Below are positions 1-6,119 of a DNA stretch of 15,022 bases, in pieces. The DNA is from Pseudomonadota bacterium (lineage in GTDB: Bacteria > Pseudomonadota > Alphaproteobacteria > Ferrovibrionales > Ferrovibrionaceae). The notes beneath the pieces were generated by a model. It was not told the DNA's origin. It did not search any database and worked only from the letters and a program-made list of their open reading frames with translations. The translations under genes and the position numbers were made by a program. The stretch spans positions 1-15,022 of the forward strand of contig JAJYTL010000045.1 in the NCBI GenBank assembly GCA_021793055.1, written 5' to 3'. Numbering within the stretch: the first letter of the stretch is position 1; each line of letters starts with the position of its first letter.

Positions 1-1
1 C

Positions 2-298
2 CCGCAGCGCTGGGTCTATCTCGACATCGGCAAGTTCTCCGGCTTGGCCGAGACCATGGACGAGAACATCAAATACGCCATCCGCACGCCGCGGGACGGG
101 GGCGCCACGGGCCCCGCGGTGATCGCCGGTCCGACCTGCGACAGCGCCGATATTCTGTACGAGAAAACCGACTACCAGCTGCCGCTCGATTTGAACGTCG
201 GCGACAAGGTCGAGATTCTTGCGACCGGCGCATACACGGCGAGCTATTCGTCGGTCGGGTTCAACGGCTTCCGGCCGCTCGCGACGTACTGCATCTGA
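2..298 (+). CDS. Ornithine/lysine decarboxylase (fold type III PLP enzyme), C-terminal fragment
   Basis: This is the last 98 codons of a gene that begins before the window. It matches the C-terminal beta domain of eukaryotic-type ornithine/lysine decarboxylases, which convert ornithine to putrescine or lysine to cadaverine in the cytoplasm. The visible signature is GPTCDSADILYE (residues 43-54 of the fragment), whose Cys is the active-site residue contributed across the dimer interface. It is followed by the short LNVGDKVEI stretch and by SVGFNGFRPL near the end, where FNGF is typical of the family. The reading frame is open from base 2 to the TGA at 296-298. Ornithine and lysine specificity cannot be separated from this end of the protein. 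A lysine aminomutase-like gene lies about 1.8 kb downstream, but nothing shows that the two work together. Confidence 0.9.
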   Translation, partial: PQRWVYLDIGKFSGLAETMDENIKYAIRTPRDGGATGPAVIAGPTCDSADILYEKTDYQLPLDLNVGDKVEILATGAYTASYSSVGFNGFRPLATYCI

Positions 299-376
299 CG
301 CGAGATCGGGCCGGTGCGGTCCACCGGGCCGGCCGTCGCTTCGTGTGCGCGGTGGGCGATAGAATTGGGTTTGCTT

Positions 377-407
377 CCCCGGCCGTATCGCTACCATGCG
401 GCCGGGG
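377..407 (+). repeat. 9-bp perfect inverted repeat between the decarboxylase and glycosylase genes
   Basis: CCCCGGCCG (377-385) and CGGCCGGGG (399-407) are perfect complements around a 13-base loop. The loop carries an ATG (396-398) in frame with the downstream glycosylase. No T-run follows, so it is not a canonical intrinsic terminator. It could end decarboxylase transcription weakly, or it could form a structured leader for the next gene. Confidence 0.45.
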
Positions 408-446
408 CGAACCGCGGCTCGGCGGTCGCCGCCGAGAGGGCCGAGA

Positions 447-1091
447 TTGAAACCGAAGCGGGATTCTCTGGACGACCTGCTGTGCGAGATCCGTGCCTGC
501 CGGGCTTGCGCGGCGAGCCTGCCGCTCGGGCCGCGGCCGGTGTTGCGCGTCGGGGCGAGCGCCCGGCTCCATGTCTGCGGCCAAGCGCCCGGCACCAAGG
601 TCCATGCCACCGGCCTGCCCTATAACGACCGCTCGGGCGAGCGGCTGCGCGACTGGCTGGGGATCGGGCCCGAGGCCTTTTACGACGAGAGCCGGGTCGC
701 CATCGTGCCGATGGGGTTTTGCTATCCCGGCCGCGACCCGCGCGGCGGCGATCTTCCGCCGCGGCCGGAGTGCGCCGCCCTGTGGCGGGCGCGGTTGCTG
801 GCGGAAATGCCGCCGCCCGCGCTCACCCTCCTGATCGGCCAATACGCCATCGCCTGGCATCTCGGCGCGCGGCGGCGGGCGAGCCTGACCGAGACCGTGG
901 CGGCGTGGCGCGACTACCTGCCGGCTTATTTTCCGCTGCCGCATCCCTCCTGGCGCAACACCGGCTGGCTCGCGCGGAACCCGTGGTTCGAGATCGAGTG
1001 CGTGCCGGCGTTGCGCCGCTTGGTGCGCGGGCTCTTGCCCGCCGCGGGAGCCGAGGCGCGCGGCTTGGGCGGACAGCGCGAGGCCGGTTAG
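447..1091 (+). CDS. Uracil-DNA glycosylase family protein (probable 4Fe-4S type)
   Basis: This is a predicted base-excision repair enzyme of the uracil-DNA glycosylase superfamily, cytoplasmic and 214 residues long. Numbering is from the TTG at 447. It shows the first active-site motif GQAPG (45-49), a C-terminal HPSWRN motif (166-171) and four cysteines placed like the cluster ligands of family 4/5 enzymes: CRAC (18-21), C92 in GFCYPG, and C109 in RPEC. It therefore probably holds a 4Fe-4S cluster. An ATG at 396 is also in frame, but it lies in a hairpin loop and would add a basic, non-conserved leader. The TTG has GAGAGGG (434-440) six bases upstream, so I chose it. The gene ends one base before the lipase start, which suggests a two-gene operon. 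The true substrate (uracil or another deaminated base) cannot be read from the sequence. Confidence 0.8.
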   Translation: MKPKRDSLDDLLCEIRACRACAASLPLGPRPVLRVGASARLHVCGQAPGTKVHATGLPYNDRSGERLRDWLGIGPEAFYDESRVAIVPMGFCYPGRDPRGGDLPPRPECAALWRARLLAEMPPPALTLLIGQYAIAWHLGARRRASLTETVAAWRDYLPAYFPLPHPSWRNTGWLARNPWFEIECVPALRRLVRGLLPAAGAEARGLGGQREAG

Positions 1092-1092
1092 C

Positions 1093-2079
1093 ATGAGGGG
1101 GTGCTTGCGGTGGCTTTCGGCTGTCGTCTTGGTTTTTCTCATCGCGGGATGTGCCCCGGTCGTGCAACCACGAGGTCCCGATAACGTCGCGCCGCGACTC
1201 GATGCGGATGCGTTCGTCACCGCCGATGGCATGCGTCTGCCGCTCAGGGTCTGGCCGGCCGAAGGCAAACTTCGCGCCTTGGTGGTGGCGCTGCATGGCT
1301 TCAACGATTACAGCAAGTCCTGGACCGGGCCGGCGGAATGGTGGGCGGCGCACGGCATCGCCACCTATGCCTACGACCAGCGCGGGTTCGGCGCCGCGCC
1401 GTTTCATGGCCTCTGGCCTGGCACGCGGCCCTTGGCCGAGGACGCCCGCGACATGCTCCGGCTGGTCGCGGCGCGCCATCCGGGCGTGCCGATCTATCTT
1501 GTCGGCGAGAGCATGGGCGCGGCGGTCGCGATTGTGGCGCTGACGGGGCCCGAGGCGCCGACCGTTTCCGGCGTGGTGCTGGCGGCGCCGGCGGTCTGGG
1601 GCGCGCAGACCATGAGCCCGTTCTATCGCGGCACGCTCTGGTTCTTCGCCCATGTCATGCCGTGGAACCGGCTCACCGGCCAGGCGTTGCACATCCGCGC
1701 CTCCGACAACATGGCGGCGCTCGAGGCCTTGGGCCGCGATCCTCTGGTCATCAAGCGGACGCGGACCGACGCCGTCTACGGCCTGGTGAGGCTGATGGGC
1801 CGGGCCTTCGCCGACGCGCCGCGGTTGCGGGTGCCGACCCTTGTGCTTTACGGCCGGCACGACGAGATCATCCCGCAAAGGCCGGTGCGCGAGCTTGTCG
1901 CCCGCATCAAGGCGCCGCACGAGCTCGCGATCTACCCACACGGCTGGCATCTCCTGTTCCGGGATCTCGACCGCAAGCTGGTGTGGCGCGACGTGCTGTC
2001 CTGGATGGAGAACCGGAACGCGCCGTTGCCCTCGGGCTTCGCGCATGCCGCTTGGCCGCGCCGTCTGGCGCGGAGATAG
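1093..2079 (+). CDS. Alpha/beta-hydrolase lipoprotein, monoacylglycerol lipase/lysophospholipase-like
   Basis: This 328-residue serine hydrolase resembles the monoacylglycerol lipase/lysophospholipase (Hydrolase_4) group. The N-terminus has Arg residues, a hydrophobic run and a lipobox LIAGC. Cleavage before Cys20 would give a lipoprotein anchored in the cell envelope, so the active domain probably faces the periplasm. The oxyanion segment LHGFNDYSKSW follows. The catalytic triad is readable: Ser140 in GESMGAA, Asp257 in YGRHDE and His286 in HGWHLLF. The ATG lies one base after the stop of the glycosylase gene, so translation is probably coupled. The gene converges on the aminomutase-like gene with only 10 bases between stops and no obvious terminator. 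The fold and catalytic chemistry are secure, but the natural ester or lipid substrate is unknown. Confidence 0.88.
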   Translation: MRGCLRWLSAVVLVFLIAGCAPVVQPRGPDNVAPRLDADAFVTADGMRLPLRVWPAEGKLRALVVALHGFNDYSKSWTGPAEWWAAHGIATYAYDQRGFGAAPFHGLWPGTRPLAEDARDMLRLVAARHPGVPIYLVGESMGAAVAIVALTGPEAPTVSGVVLAAPAVWGAQTMSPFYRGTLWFFAHVMPWNRLTGQALHIRASDNMAALEALGRDPLVIKRTRTDAVYGLVRLMGRAFADAPRLRVPTLVLYGRHDEIIPQRPVRELVARIKAPHELAIYPHGWHLLFRDLDRKLVWRDVLSWMENRNAPLPSGFAHAAWPRRLARR

Positions 2080-2089
2080 GGTTCGGCGA

Positions 2090-3151
2090 TCAGCCGGCTT
2101 TCGGCGGCGCCGGCGGATAGGCGTGGGTTTCGCCGCGATAATCCTCGACCTGCCAACCGCCGGTAGCGTCCTTCGCGAGATAGCCGGGGCCGACGGGCGC
2201 CTTGCCGTGGCCGCCCGGGATGTCGAGCACGTAGGTCGGCTGGCAAAGGCCGGAAAGCCGCCCGCGTAGCGCCCGCATCAGCGCCTGGCCGGTTTCGAGG
2301 CCGGGGCGGAAATGGCCGGTGCCGCGAACCAGATCGGGATGATGCAGGTAATAGGGGCGGACGCGGTTTCGCACCAGCGCGCGGAACAGCGCCTCGAGCA
2401 CGGCCGCGTCGTCGTTGACGCCCTTGAGCAGCACGGTCTGGGCGAGCAGGGGGATGCCGGCCCGAGCGAGATCGCGGCAGGCGTGCCGCGCCGCCGGCGT
2501 CAGCTCGCGGGCGTGGTTGCAGTGGATCGCCACGTAAAGCGCGCTGTCGTCGGCTTCGAGCGCCGCGATCAGATCGCCGTCGATGCGCTCGGGCGCCGCC
2601 ACCGGAACCCGTGTGTGGATGCGGATGACCCCGACATGCGGAATGCGGTCCAGGCTGCGAACGATGTCGCGAAGGCGCCGCGGCGAGAGCAGCAGCGGAT
2701 CGCCGCCCGAGAGGATCACTTCCCAGATCTCGGGTCGGGCGCGGATGTAATCGAGCGCCGCTTCCAGCTCGGCGGGGGTCAGGGTTTCGCCGTCCGGCCC
2801 GACATCCTCGCGGCGGAAGCAGAAGCGGCAATAGACCGGGCAGACCGGGATCGGCTTCAACAGCACCCGGTCAGGATAGCGGTGGACGATGCCCTTGATC
2901 GGCGAATGGCGATGGTCGCCGATCGGGTCGGCCATTTCCTCTTCCAAAACCTCAAGCTCTTCCGCGCTCGGCACGAACTGGCGGGCGATGGGGTCCGCAG
3001 CGTCAGCGGCATCGATGGCGGCAAGCAGCGCCGGGCCGATGGCGAGCGGCTGGCGCGCGCTGGCGGCTTCGGCCGCCGCCGCTTGCGCGGGCGGAACAAG
3101 TCCGCTGGCGATGAAATCGCTTGGGTTGCGAAGCGACGTCTTGGCGTCCAT
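2090..3151 (-). CDS. Lysine 2,3-aminomutase family radical SAM protein (KamA/EpmB-like)
   Basis: This is a 353-residue radical SAM enzyme that uses PLP to move an amino group from the alpha to the beta carbon of lysine. The 4Fe-4S motif is C104-PVY-C108-RF-C111, a CxxxCxxC, followed by the SAM-contacting LSGGDPLLL (147-155). The C-terminal PTYVLDIPGGHGKAPVGPGYL-like block (305-325) carries the likely PLP-binding Lys317. Asp273 and Asp310 sit where clostridial aminomutase holds the lysine side-chain amine. The length is close to EpmB (about 340 residues) and shorter than catabolic KamA (about 416). The role is therefore either beta-lysine supply for elongation factor P modification or general beta-lysine formation. 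Neither efp nor epmA is in the window. The ATG is preceded by AAGGTG at a short spacing. The gene is divergent from the FAH-family gene. Confidence 0.88.
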   Translation of the reverse strand: MDAKTSLRNPSDFIASGLVPPAQAAAAEAASARQPLAIGPALLAAIDAADAADPIARQFVPSAEELEVLEEEMADPIGDHRHSPIKGIVHRYPDRVLLKPIPVCPVYCRFCFRREDVGPDGETLTPAELEAALDYIRARPEIWEVILSGGDPLLLSPRRLRDIVRSLDRIPHVGVIRIHTRVPVAAPERIDGDLIAALEADDSALYVAIHCNHARELTPAARHACRDLARAGIPLLAQTVLLKGVNDDAAVLEALFRALVRNRVRPYYLHHPDLVRGTGHFRPGLETGQALMRALRGRLSGLCQPTYVLDIPGGHGKAPVGPGYLAKDATGGWQVEDYRGETHAYPPAPPKAG

Positions 3152-3203
3152 GCTGCACCTTGAAGGCGGATCGGTTGCTCTCGCGGCGAAAGATAGTCAG
3201 GCA

Positions 3204-3236
3204 GGCCCAAGGCGTAAAGCGCCGCCTGGTTGGGCC
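3204..3236 (-). repeat. Two-stage inverted repeat in the leader of the aminomutase-like gene
   Basis: GGCCCAA (3204-3210) pairs with TTGGGCC (3230-3236), and inside it GGCG (3211-3214) pairs with CGCC (3220-3223) around a TAAAG loop, leaving a six-base bulge GCCTGG. It lies 53 bases upstream of the minus-strand start codon and about 105 bases upstream of the plus-strand FAH-family gene. It has no T-run. It could be an RNA leader structure or a protein site. No riboswitch class is recognised. Confidence 0.4.
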
Positions 3237-3341
3237 CGAGCAACACGTGGCAGCCGGCCCGCCGCCGTGACGGCGTGACGGCGCCGGAAAGCCGTTGCCG
3301 AGGCCGGTGCCGGACGCCGGCGGAACAATTCGAGGGGCGAC

Positions 3342-4148
3342 ATGCCGCAACATTGGATTCGTTTTTCCCATCCCGACGGGCGCGGCTTCGGCCTGCTGGA
3401 AGGCGATGCCATCGTCGTTCACGAAGGGGATATGTTCGCCGCGCCGCGGCCGACCGGGCGCCGCCTCACCCTCGCCGCGGTCGAGGTGCTGACGCCGACC
3501 GAGCCTACGAAGATGATCGCGCTTTGGAACAATTTCCGCGCGCTCGGAGAGAAGCTCGGCCTCGCGCTGCCGCCCGAGCCGCTGTATTTCCAGAAGGCGT
3601 CGAATTCGTTCCTGCCGACAGGCGGCATCATCCGCCGGCCCGCGAATTACACGGGGCGCGTGGTCTTCGAGGGCGAACTCGGGATCGTCATCGGCAAGAC
3701 CTGCAAGGAAGTGCCGGAGGCCGAGATCGCGCCCTATATCTTCGGCTATACCTGCGTCAACGACGTGACGGCCGTCGATATCCTCAACAAGGATCCGAGC
3801 TTTCCGCAGTGGTCGCGAGCGAAGAGCTTCGATACCTTCGGCGTCTTCGGTCCGGTGGTGGCGAGCGGCCTCGATCCGGACGCGCTTCATATCCGCACCG
3901 TTCTCGACGGCGTCGAGCGGCAGAACTATCCGGTTGCCGACATGATCTTTCCGCCGCGCAGGCTGGTCAGCCTGTTGTCGATGAACATGACGTTGTCGCC
4001 GGGCGACGTGATCTGTTGCGGCACCTCGCTCGGCGCCGGCAGCATGAAGGGTCCGCGGAACGAAATCGAGGTGGCAATCGACGGCGTCGGGCGGCTCCGC
4101 AACACTTATGTCGATACCGCCGGTGTCGATACCGCCGGCGCGGCCTAG
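3342..4148 (+). CDS. Fumarylacetoacetate hydrolase (FAH) family protein
   Basis: This 268-residue cytosolic protein has the FAH fold used by enzymes that cleave, hydrate or decarboxylate beta-diketone-type acids in aromatic and amino-acid breakdown. An N-terminal cap of about 50 residues is followed by the catalytic barrel. The divalent-metal ligands are visible as Glu110 and Glu112 in FEGELGIVIG and Asp141 in VNDVTAVD. The C-terminal signature GTSLGAGSMKGP (227-238) then EIEVAIDGVG follows. GAGGGG (3332-3337) sits four bases before the ATG, a clear ribosome binding site. No other aromatic-catabolism gene is nearby, so the substrate is open. The last residues (VDTAGVDTAGAA) come from a 15-base tandem duplication just before the stop, which looks like a recent slippage or duplication that added five residues. 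Confidence 0.87.
   Translation: MPQHWIRFSHPDGRGFGLLEGDAIVVHEGDMFAAPRPTGRRLTLAAVEVLTPTEPTKMIALWNNFRALGEKLGLALPPEPLYFQKASNSFLPTGGIIRRPANYTGRVVFEGELGIVIGKTCKEVPEAEIAPYIFGYTCVNDVTAVDILNKDPSFPQWSRAKSFDTFGVFGPVVASGLDPDALHIRTVLDGVERQNYPVADMIFPPRRLVSLLSMNMTLSPGDVICCGTSLGAGSMKGPRNEIEVAIDGVGRLRNTYVDTAGVDTAGAA
4110..4139 (+). repeat. Tandem 15-bp duplication at the 3' end of the FAH-family gene
   Basis: GTCGATACCGCCGGT (4110-4124) is followed directly by GTCGATACCGCCGGC (4125-4139). The copies differ at the last base only. They keep the frame and encode VDTAG twice, immediately before the final Ala-Ala and stop. Confidence 0.85.
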
Positions 4149-4190
4149 GCGGCGCGCGGTCGCCGACGCGAAATTGCCCTCGCGGAGATG

Positions 4191-4243
4191 TGATCGGCCG
4201 TGAGCGATCCCGACCTTGGCGGCCGGGCGAAAACGGCCGATCA
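4191..4243 (+). repeat. 11-bp perfect inverted repeat upstream of the MsrQ-like gene
   Basis: TGATCGGCCGT (4191-4201) and ACGGCCGATCA (4233-4243) are perfect reverse complements separated by 31 bases. They lie between the FAH-family stop (4148) and the start of the membrane gene (4281). The missing T-run argues against an intrinsic terminator. The long spacing would suit a paired operator or a large stem-loop. The function is unknown. Confidence 0.5.
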
Positions 4244-4280
4244 TCGCACCCGGATCGAGTTCATCGCGGAGTGATGCGTT

Positions 4281-5201
4281 ATGGCGGGTTCCTTTGCAGC
4301 CGTGGATTCCGGGAAGTGCGTCGCGCGGCGGGCGCGGCCGATGGCGCAGCGCGTGCCTTGGCGCGATCGCAGTGGCCGGGTCTCGCCGCTCAAGATCGTG
4401 GCCCTCGCGGGCAGCGTGGCGCCGGCGCTTTGGCTCGGCGCGCGCGGGCTGCTCGGCGATCTCGGCGCGCGGCCGATACATGCCGCCTTGCTCGCAACCG
4501 GGCTTTGGTCGGTGCGCTTTCTTTTGCTGTCCCTGGTGGTCACGCCGGCGCGGCTGGTCTTCGACGCGCCGCGGCTGACCTTGATCCGGCGCATTCTCGG
4601 TCTTGCCGGCGCGGCTTATGCGATCGCCCATCTGGCGCTTTACGTGGCCGACGAAAATCTCGCCTGGAGCTTCATCCTGCACCAGATGTTTGGGCCGTTC
4701 TTTCTCCTGATCGGCACCTTGTCGCTGATCGTCCTGATGGCGCTGGCGGCTACCTCGACCGACGCTGCGCTCCGGCGCATGGGCGGGTTGTGGCGAAAGC
4801 TGCACCGCCTTGCCTATCCCGCGATCTTCCTCGCGCTGTGGCATTTCGCTCTGGCGCAGAAGCTGGACGTCGGGCCGGTCGTGCTGCCGGCAGGTCTTTT
4901 CCTCTGGTTCATGGCATGGCGGCTGCTGCCGCGCGCCTGGCAGAAACGGCCAGACGTGCTCGCGGCGCTGGCGGCGGTTTCGGCGTTCGCGACCATTGGT
5001 CTTGAAGCCTTGTGGTACAAGCTTGCGACCGGCGTGCCGGCGTTGCTGGTCCTGAAAGGGCAGTTTTCGTTGCAGGCCGGTCTGATGCCGTCTTGGTGGG
5101 TTGGCTTGATCGGTCTCGGTATCGCCCTGGCGGTCTTGCTGCGGTCGTGTTTCCGCGCGCCGACATCCCGCGCGCCGGCCGTCGCCTCGGACGGTAATTG
5201 A
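4281..5201 (+). CDS. MsrQ/YedZ-like ferric reductase-type haem membrane protein
   Basis: This is a predicted inner-membrane haem b protein of the ferric-reductase-like transmembrane family, 306 residues long. The closest match by motif is MsrQ, which passes electrons to the periplasmic methionine sulfoxide reductase MsrP. The signature LWRKLHRLAYPAIFLALWHFA spans about 170-190. His175 and His188 are 13 apart, and His117 lies 58 residues earlier, which resembles the haem-ligand spacing of MsrQ. At least six hydrophobic segments are visible, at about 37-55, 68-87, 105-122, 137-157, 177-192 and 198-214. Two more follow (about 228-247 and 271-288), beyond the usual MsrQ length of about 200-220. 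No msrP gene is adjacent. The start is uncertain: an internal ATG at 4341 (MAQRVPWRDRSG) begins closer to where relatives start, while the ATG at 4281 has only a distant GCGGAG. Confidence 0.75.
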   Translation: MAGSFAAVDSGKCVARRARPMAQRVPWRDRSGRVSPLKIVALAGSVAPALWLGARGLLGDLGARPIHAALLATGLWSVRFLLLSLVVTPARLVFDAPRLTLIRRILGLAGAAYAIAHLALYVADENLAWSFILHQMFGPFFLLIGTLSLIVLMALAATSTDAALRRMGGLWRKLHRLAYPAIFLALWHFALAQKLDVGPVVLPAGLFLWFMAWRLLPRAWQKRPDVLAALAAVSAFATIGLEALWYKLATGVPALLVLKGQFSLQAGLMPSWWVGLIGLGIALAVLLRSCFRAPTSRAPAVASDGN

Positions 5202-5305
5202 TTCAGATCAGTGCGAAATATCGGCGCGGCCCTAAACAGATAACCGGCGGTCCGGATCAGGATCGCTCCTCCAAAGTGCTTTTGGAATCTGTAGGGAGCA
5301 GGGTC

Positions 5306-5590
5306 GTGAGCAACGGAACCGAAGCGGATCTCAAGATGTTGCGCGGCGAAATGGCGGAGCTTCGCGAGGATATCGCGAAGATCGGCGCCACCATGCAGGA
5401 CATGGTGCGCCATGGCGGCGCCGAGGCGATGCAGAAGGCGCAGCGCTCGGCGGAGCAGGCGCAGGAGCGAGTCAAGCGGACGGCGCAGAGCGTGGTCGAC
5501 GAAATCGAGGAGAGACCGGTTACCACCGCGCTTGCCGCCTTCAGCGCCGGCATGGTGCTCGGCATGCTGTTCAGCGGCCGCCGCGCCTAG
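5306..5590 (+). CDS. DUF883/YqjD-ElaB-like membrane-anchored coiled-coil protein
   Basis: This 94-residue protein has the layout of the DUF883 (YqjD/ElaB/YgaM) family. A charged helical, probably coiled-coil part spans about 5-68, with many Glu, Ala, Gln and Arg (for example EMAELREDIAKIGATM). It ends in ERPVTTALAAFSAGMVLGMLFSGRRA-type sequence: a single small-residue-rich membrane helix and an RR tail. In E. coli, YqjD and ElaB are inner-membrane proteins reported to bind ribosomes in stationary phase, and that role is inferred here only from family membership. I chose the GTG at 5306 because AGGGAG (5293-5298) is well placed upstream and relatives begin with a short polar stretch. A TTG at 5198 would overlap the previous gene. 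A small inverted repeat, CCAAA-GTGCT-TTTGG (5271-5285), lies just upstream of the start. The next gene begins 31 bases later, as in yqjD-yqjE. Confidence 0.8.
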   Translation: MSNGTEADLKMLRGEMAELREDIAKIGATMQDMVRHGGAEAMQKAQRSAEQAQERVKRTAQSVVDEIEERPVTTALAAFSAGMVLGMLFSGRRA

Positions 5591-5621
5591 GGCCGCCTGC
5601 GGCGCCTCGAAGATCGGCGAG

Positions 5622-6026
5622 ATGGACAGGCTCCTCACGCGCGTCGCGGTGTCCTTGGCGACGCTGTTGGTGGTCGTGTTGGCGGCGGTTGCCGCCGTGC
5701 TGTGCCTCGGCACCGCCGCCTATCTCGCGCTGCGCGAGGTTCTGTCGCCGGCGCTCACGGCGCTGATCGTCGGCCTCGGGGCGCTTCTTCTCGCGCTACT
5801 GGTCGGCCTCGCTGGGCGCGCGCTTTCGGCCAGCCTGCGCCACAAGCCGAAAAGGTGCGCGGCACCGGCCATGGAAAGCGAGCTCGCCAGCCTGCTCGGC
5901 GAGGAGCTCGCCGGCCTCATCCGCGGTCATGCGCCGGCCAGCGCCTTCGCCGCGCTGCTTGCCGGTTTCGTGGTCGGCATGAGCCCCGGCCTGAGAAAGG
6001 CGCTGCGGGACCTCCTGAAGGAGTAG
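5622..6026 (+). CDS. Small integral membrane protein, YqjE/phage-holin-superfamily-like
   Basis: This 134-residue hydrophobic protein has two long adjacent membrane helices, at about 9-36 and 43-67. A short basic link (RHKPKR, about 73-78) and an amphipathic region (MESELASLLGEELAGLIRGHAP) follow, and then a third small-residue-rich hydrophobic stretch at about 105-120 before KALRDLLKE. The two-helix hairpin and its position directly after a DUF883 gene match the yqjD-yqjE arrangement, whose second member is commonly called phage holin family protein or DUF1469. The biochemical role of that family is not established, and no lytic function is implied because no phage genes are present. The ATG at 5622 gives a sensible N-terminus. 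Its ribosome binding site is weak, which fits translational coupling to the gene before it. Confidence 0.7.
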   Translation: MDRLLTRVAVSLATLLVVVLAAVAAVLCLGTAAYLALREVLSPALTALIVGLGALLLALLVGLAGRALSASLRHKPKRCAAPAMESELASLLGEELAGLIRGHAPASAFAALLAGFVVGMSPGLRKALRDLLKE

Positions 6027-6119
6027 CCGCAGGCCTGGCGCCGGAATGAAGTCTGGCCCTCGTCACGGCGGTGATGCTATGACAGCCAGGGTCTTGTGCA
6101 ATCCGACGGTGATGCGGTC

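Noticed and set aside
3152..3246. A short minus-strand frame upstream of the aminomutase-like gene (LGPNQAALYALGLPDYLS and onward) that looks protein-like.
   Set aside because: It is out of frame with the downstream gene, runs into its shifted frame, overlaps the hairpin region and resembles no known C-terminus or leader. A remnant is possible but not supported.
3003..4844. A 613-codon minus-strand open frame across the aminomutase-like, FAH and MsrQ-like genes.
   Set aside because: It lies antisense to genes with clear catalytic motifs and its translation is rich in Arg, His, Gln and Pro, typical of an antisense shadow in GC-rich DNA.
5622..6026. Reading the holin-like protein as evidence for a prophage.
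   Set aside because: There are no phage structural, lysis, integrase or attachment features in the window. The pairing with a DUF883 gene explains it better as a yqjE-like housekeeping gene.
6069..6115. CGGTGATGC repeated at 6069-6077 and 6107-6115, before the DyP peroxidase gene.
   Set aside because: A 9-base repeat in a short GC-rich gap is weak evidence. The sequence is not palindromic and no third copy was seen.
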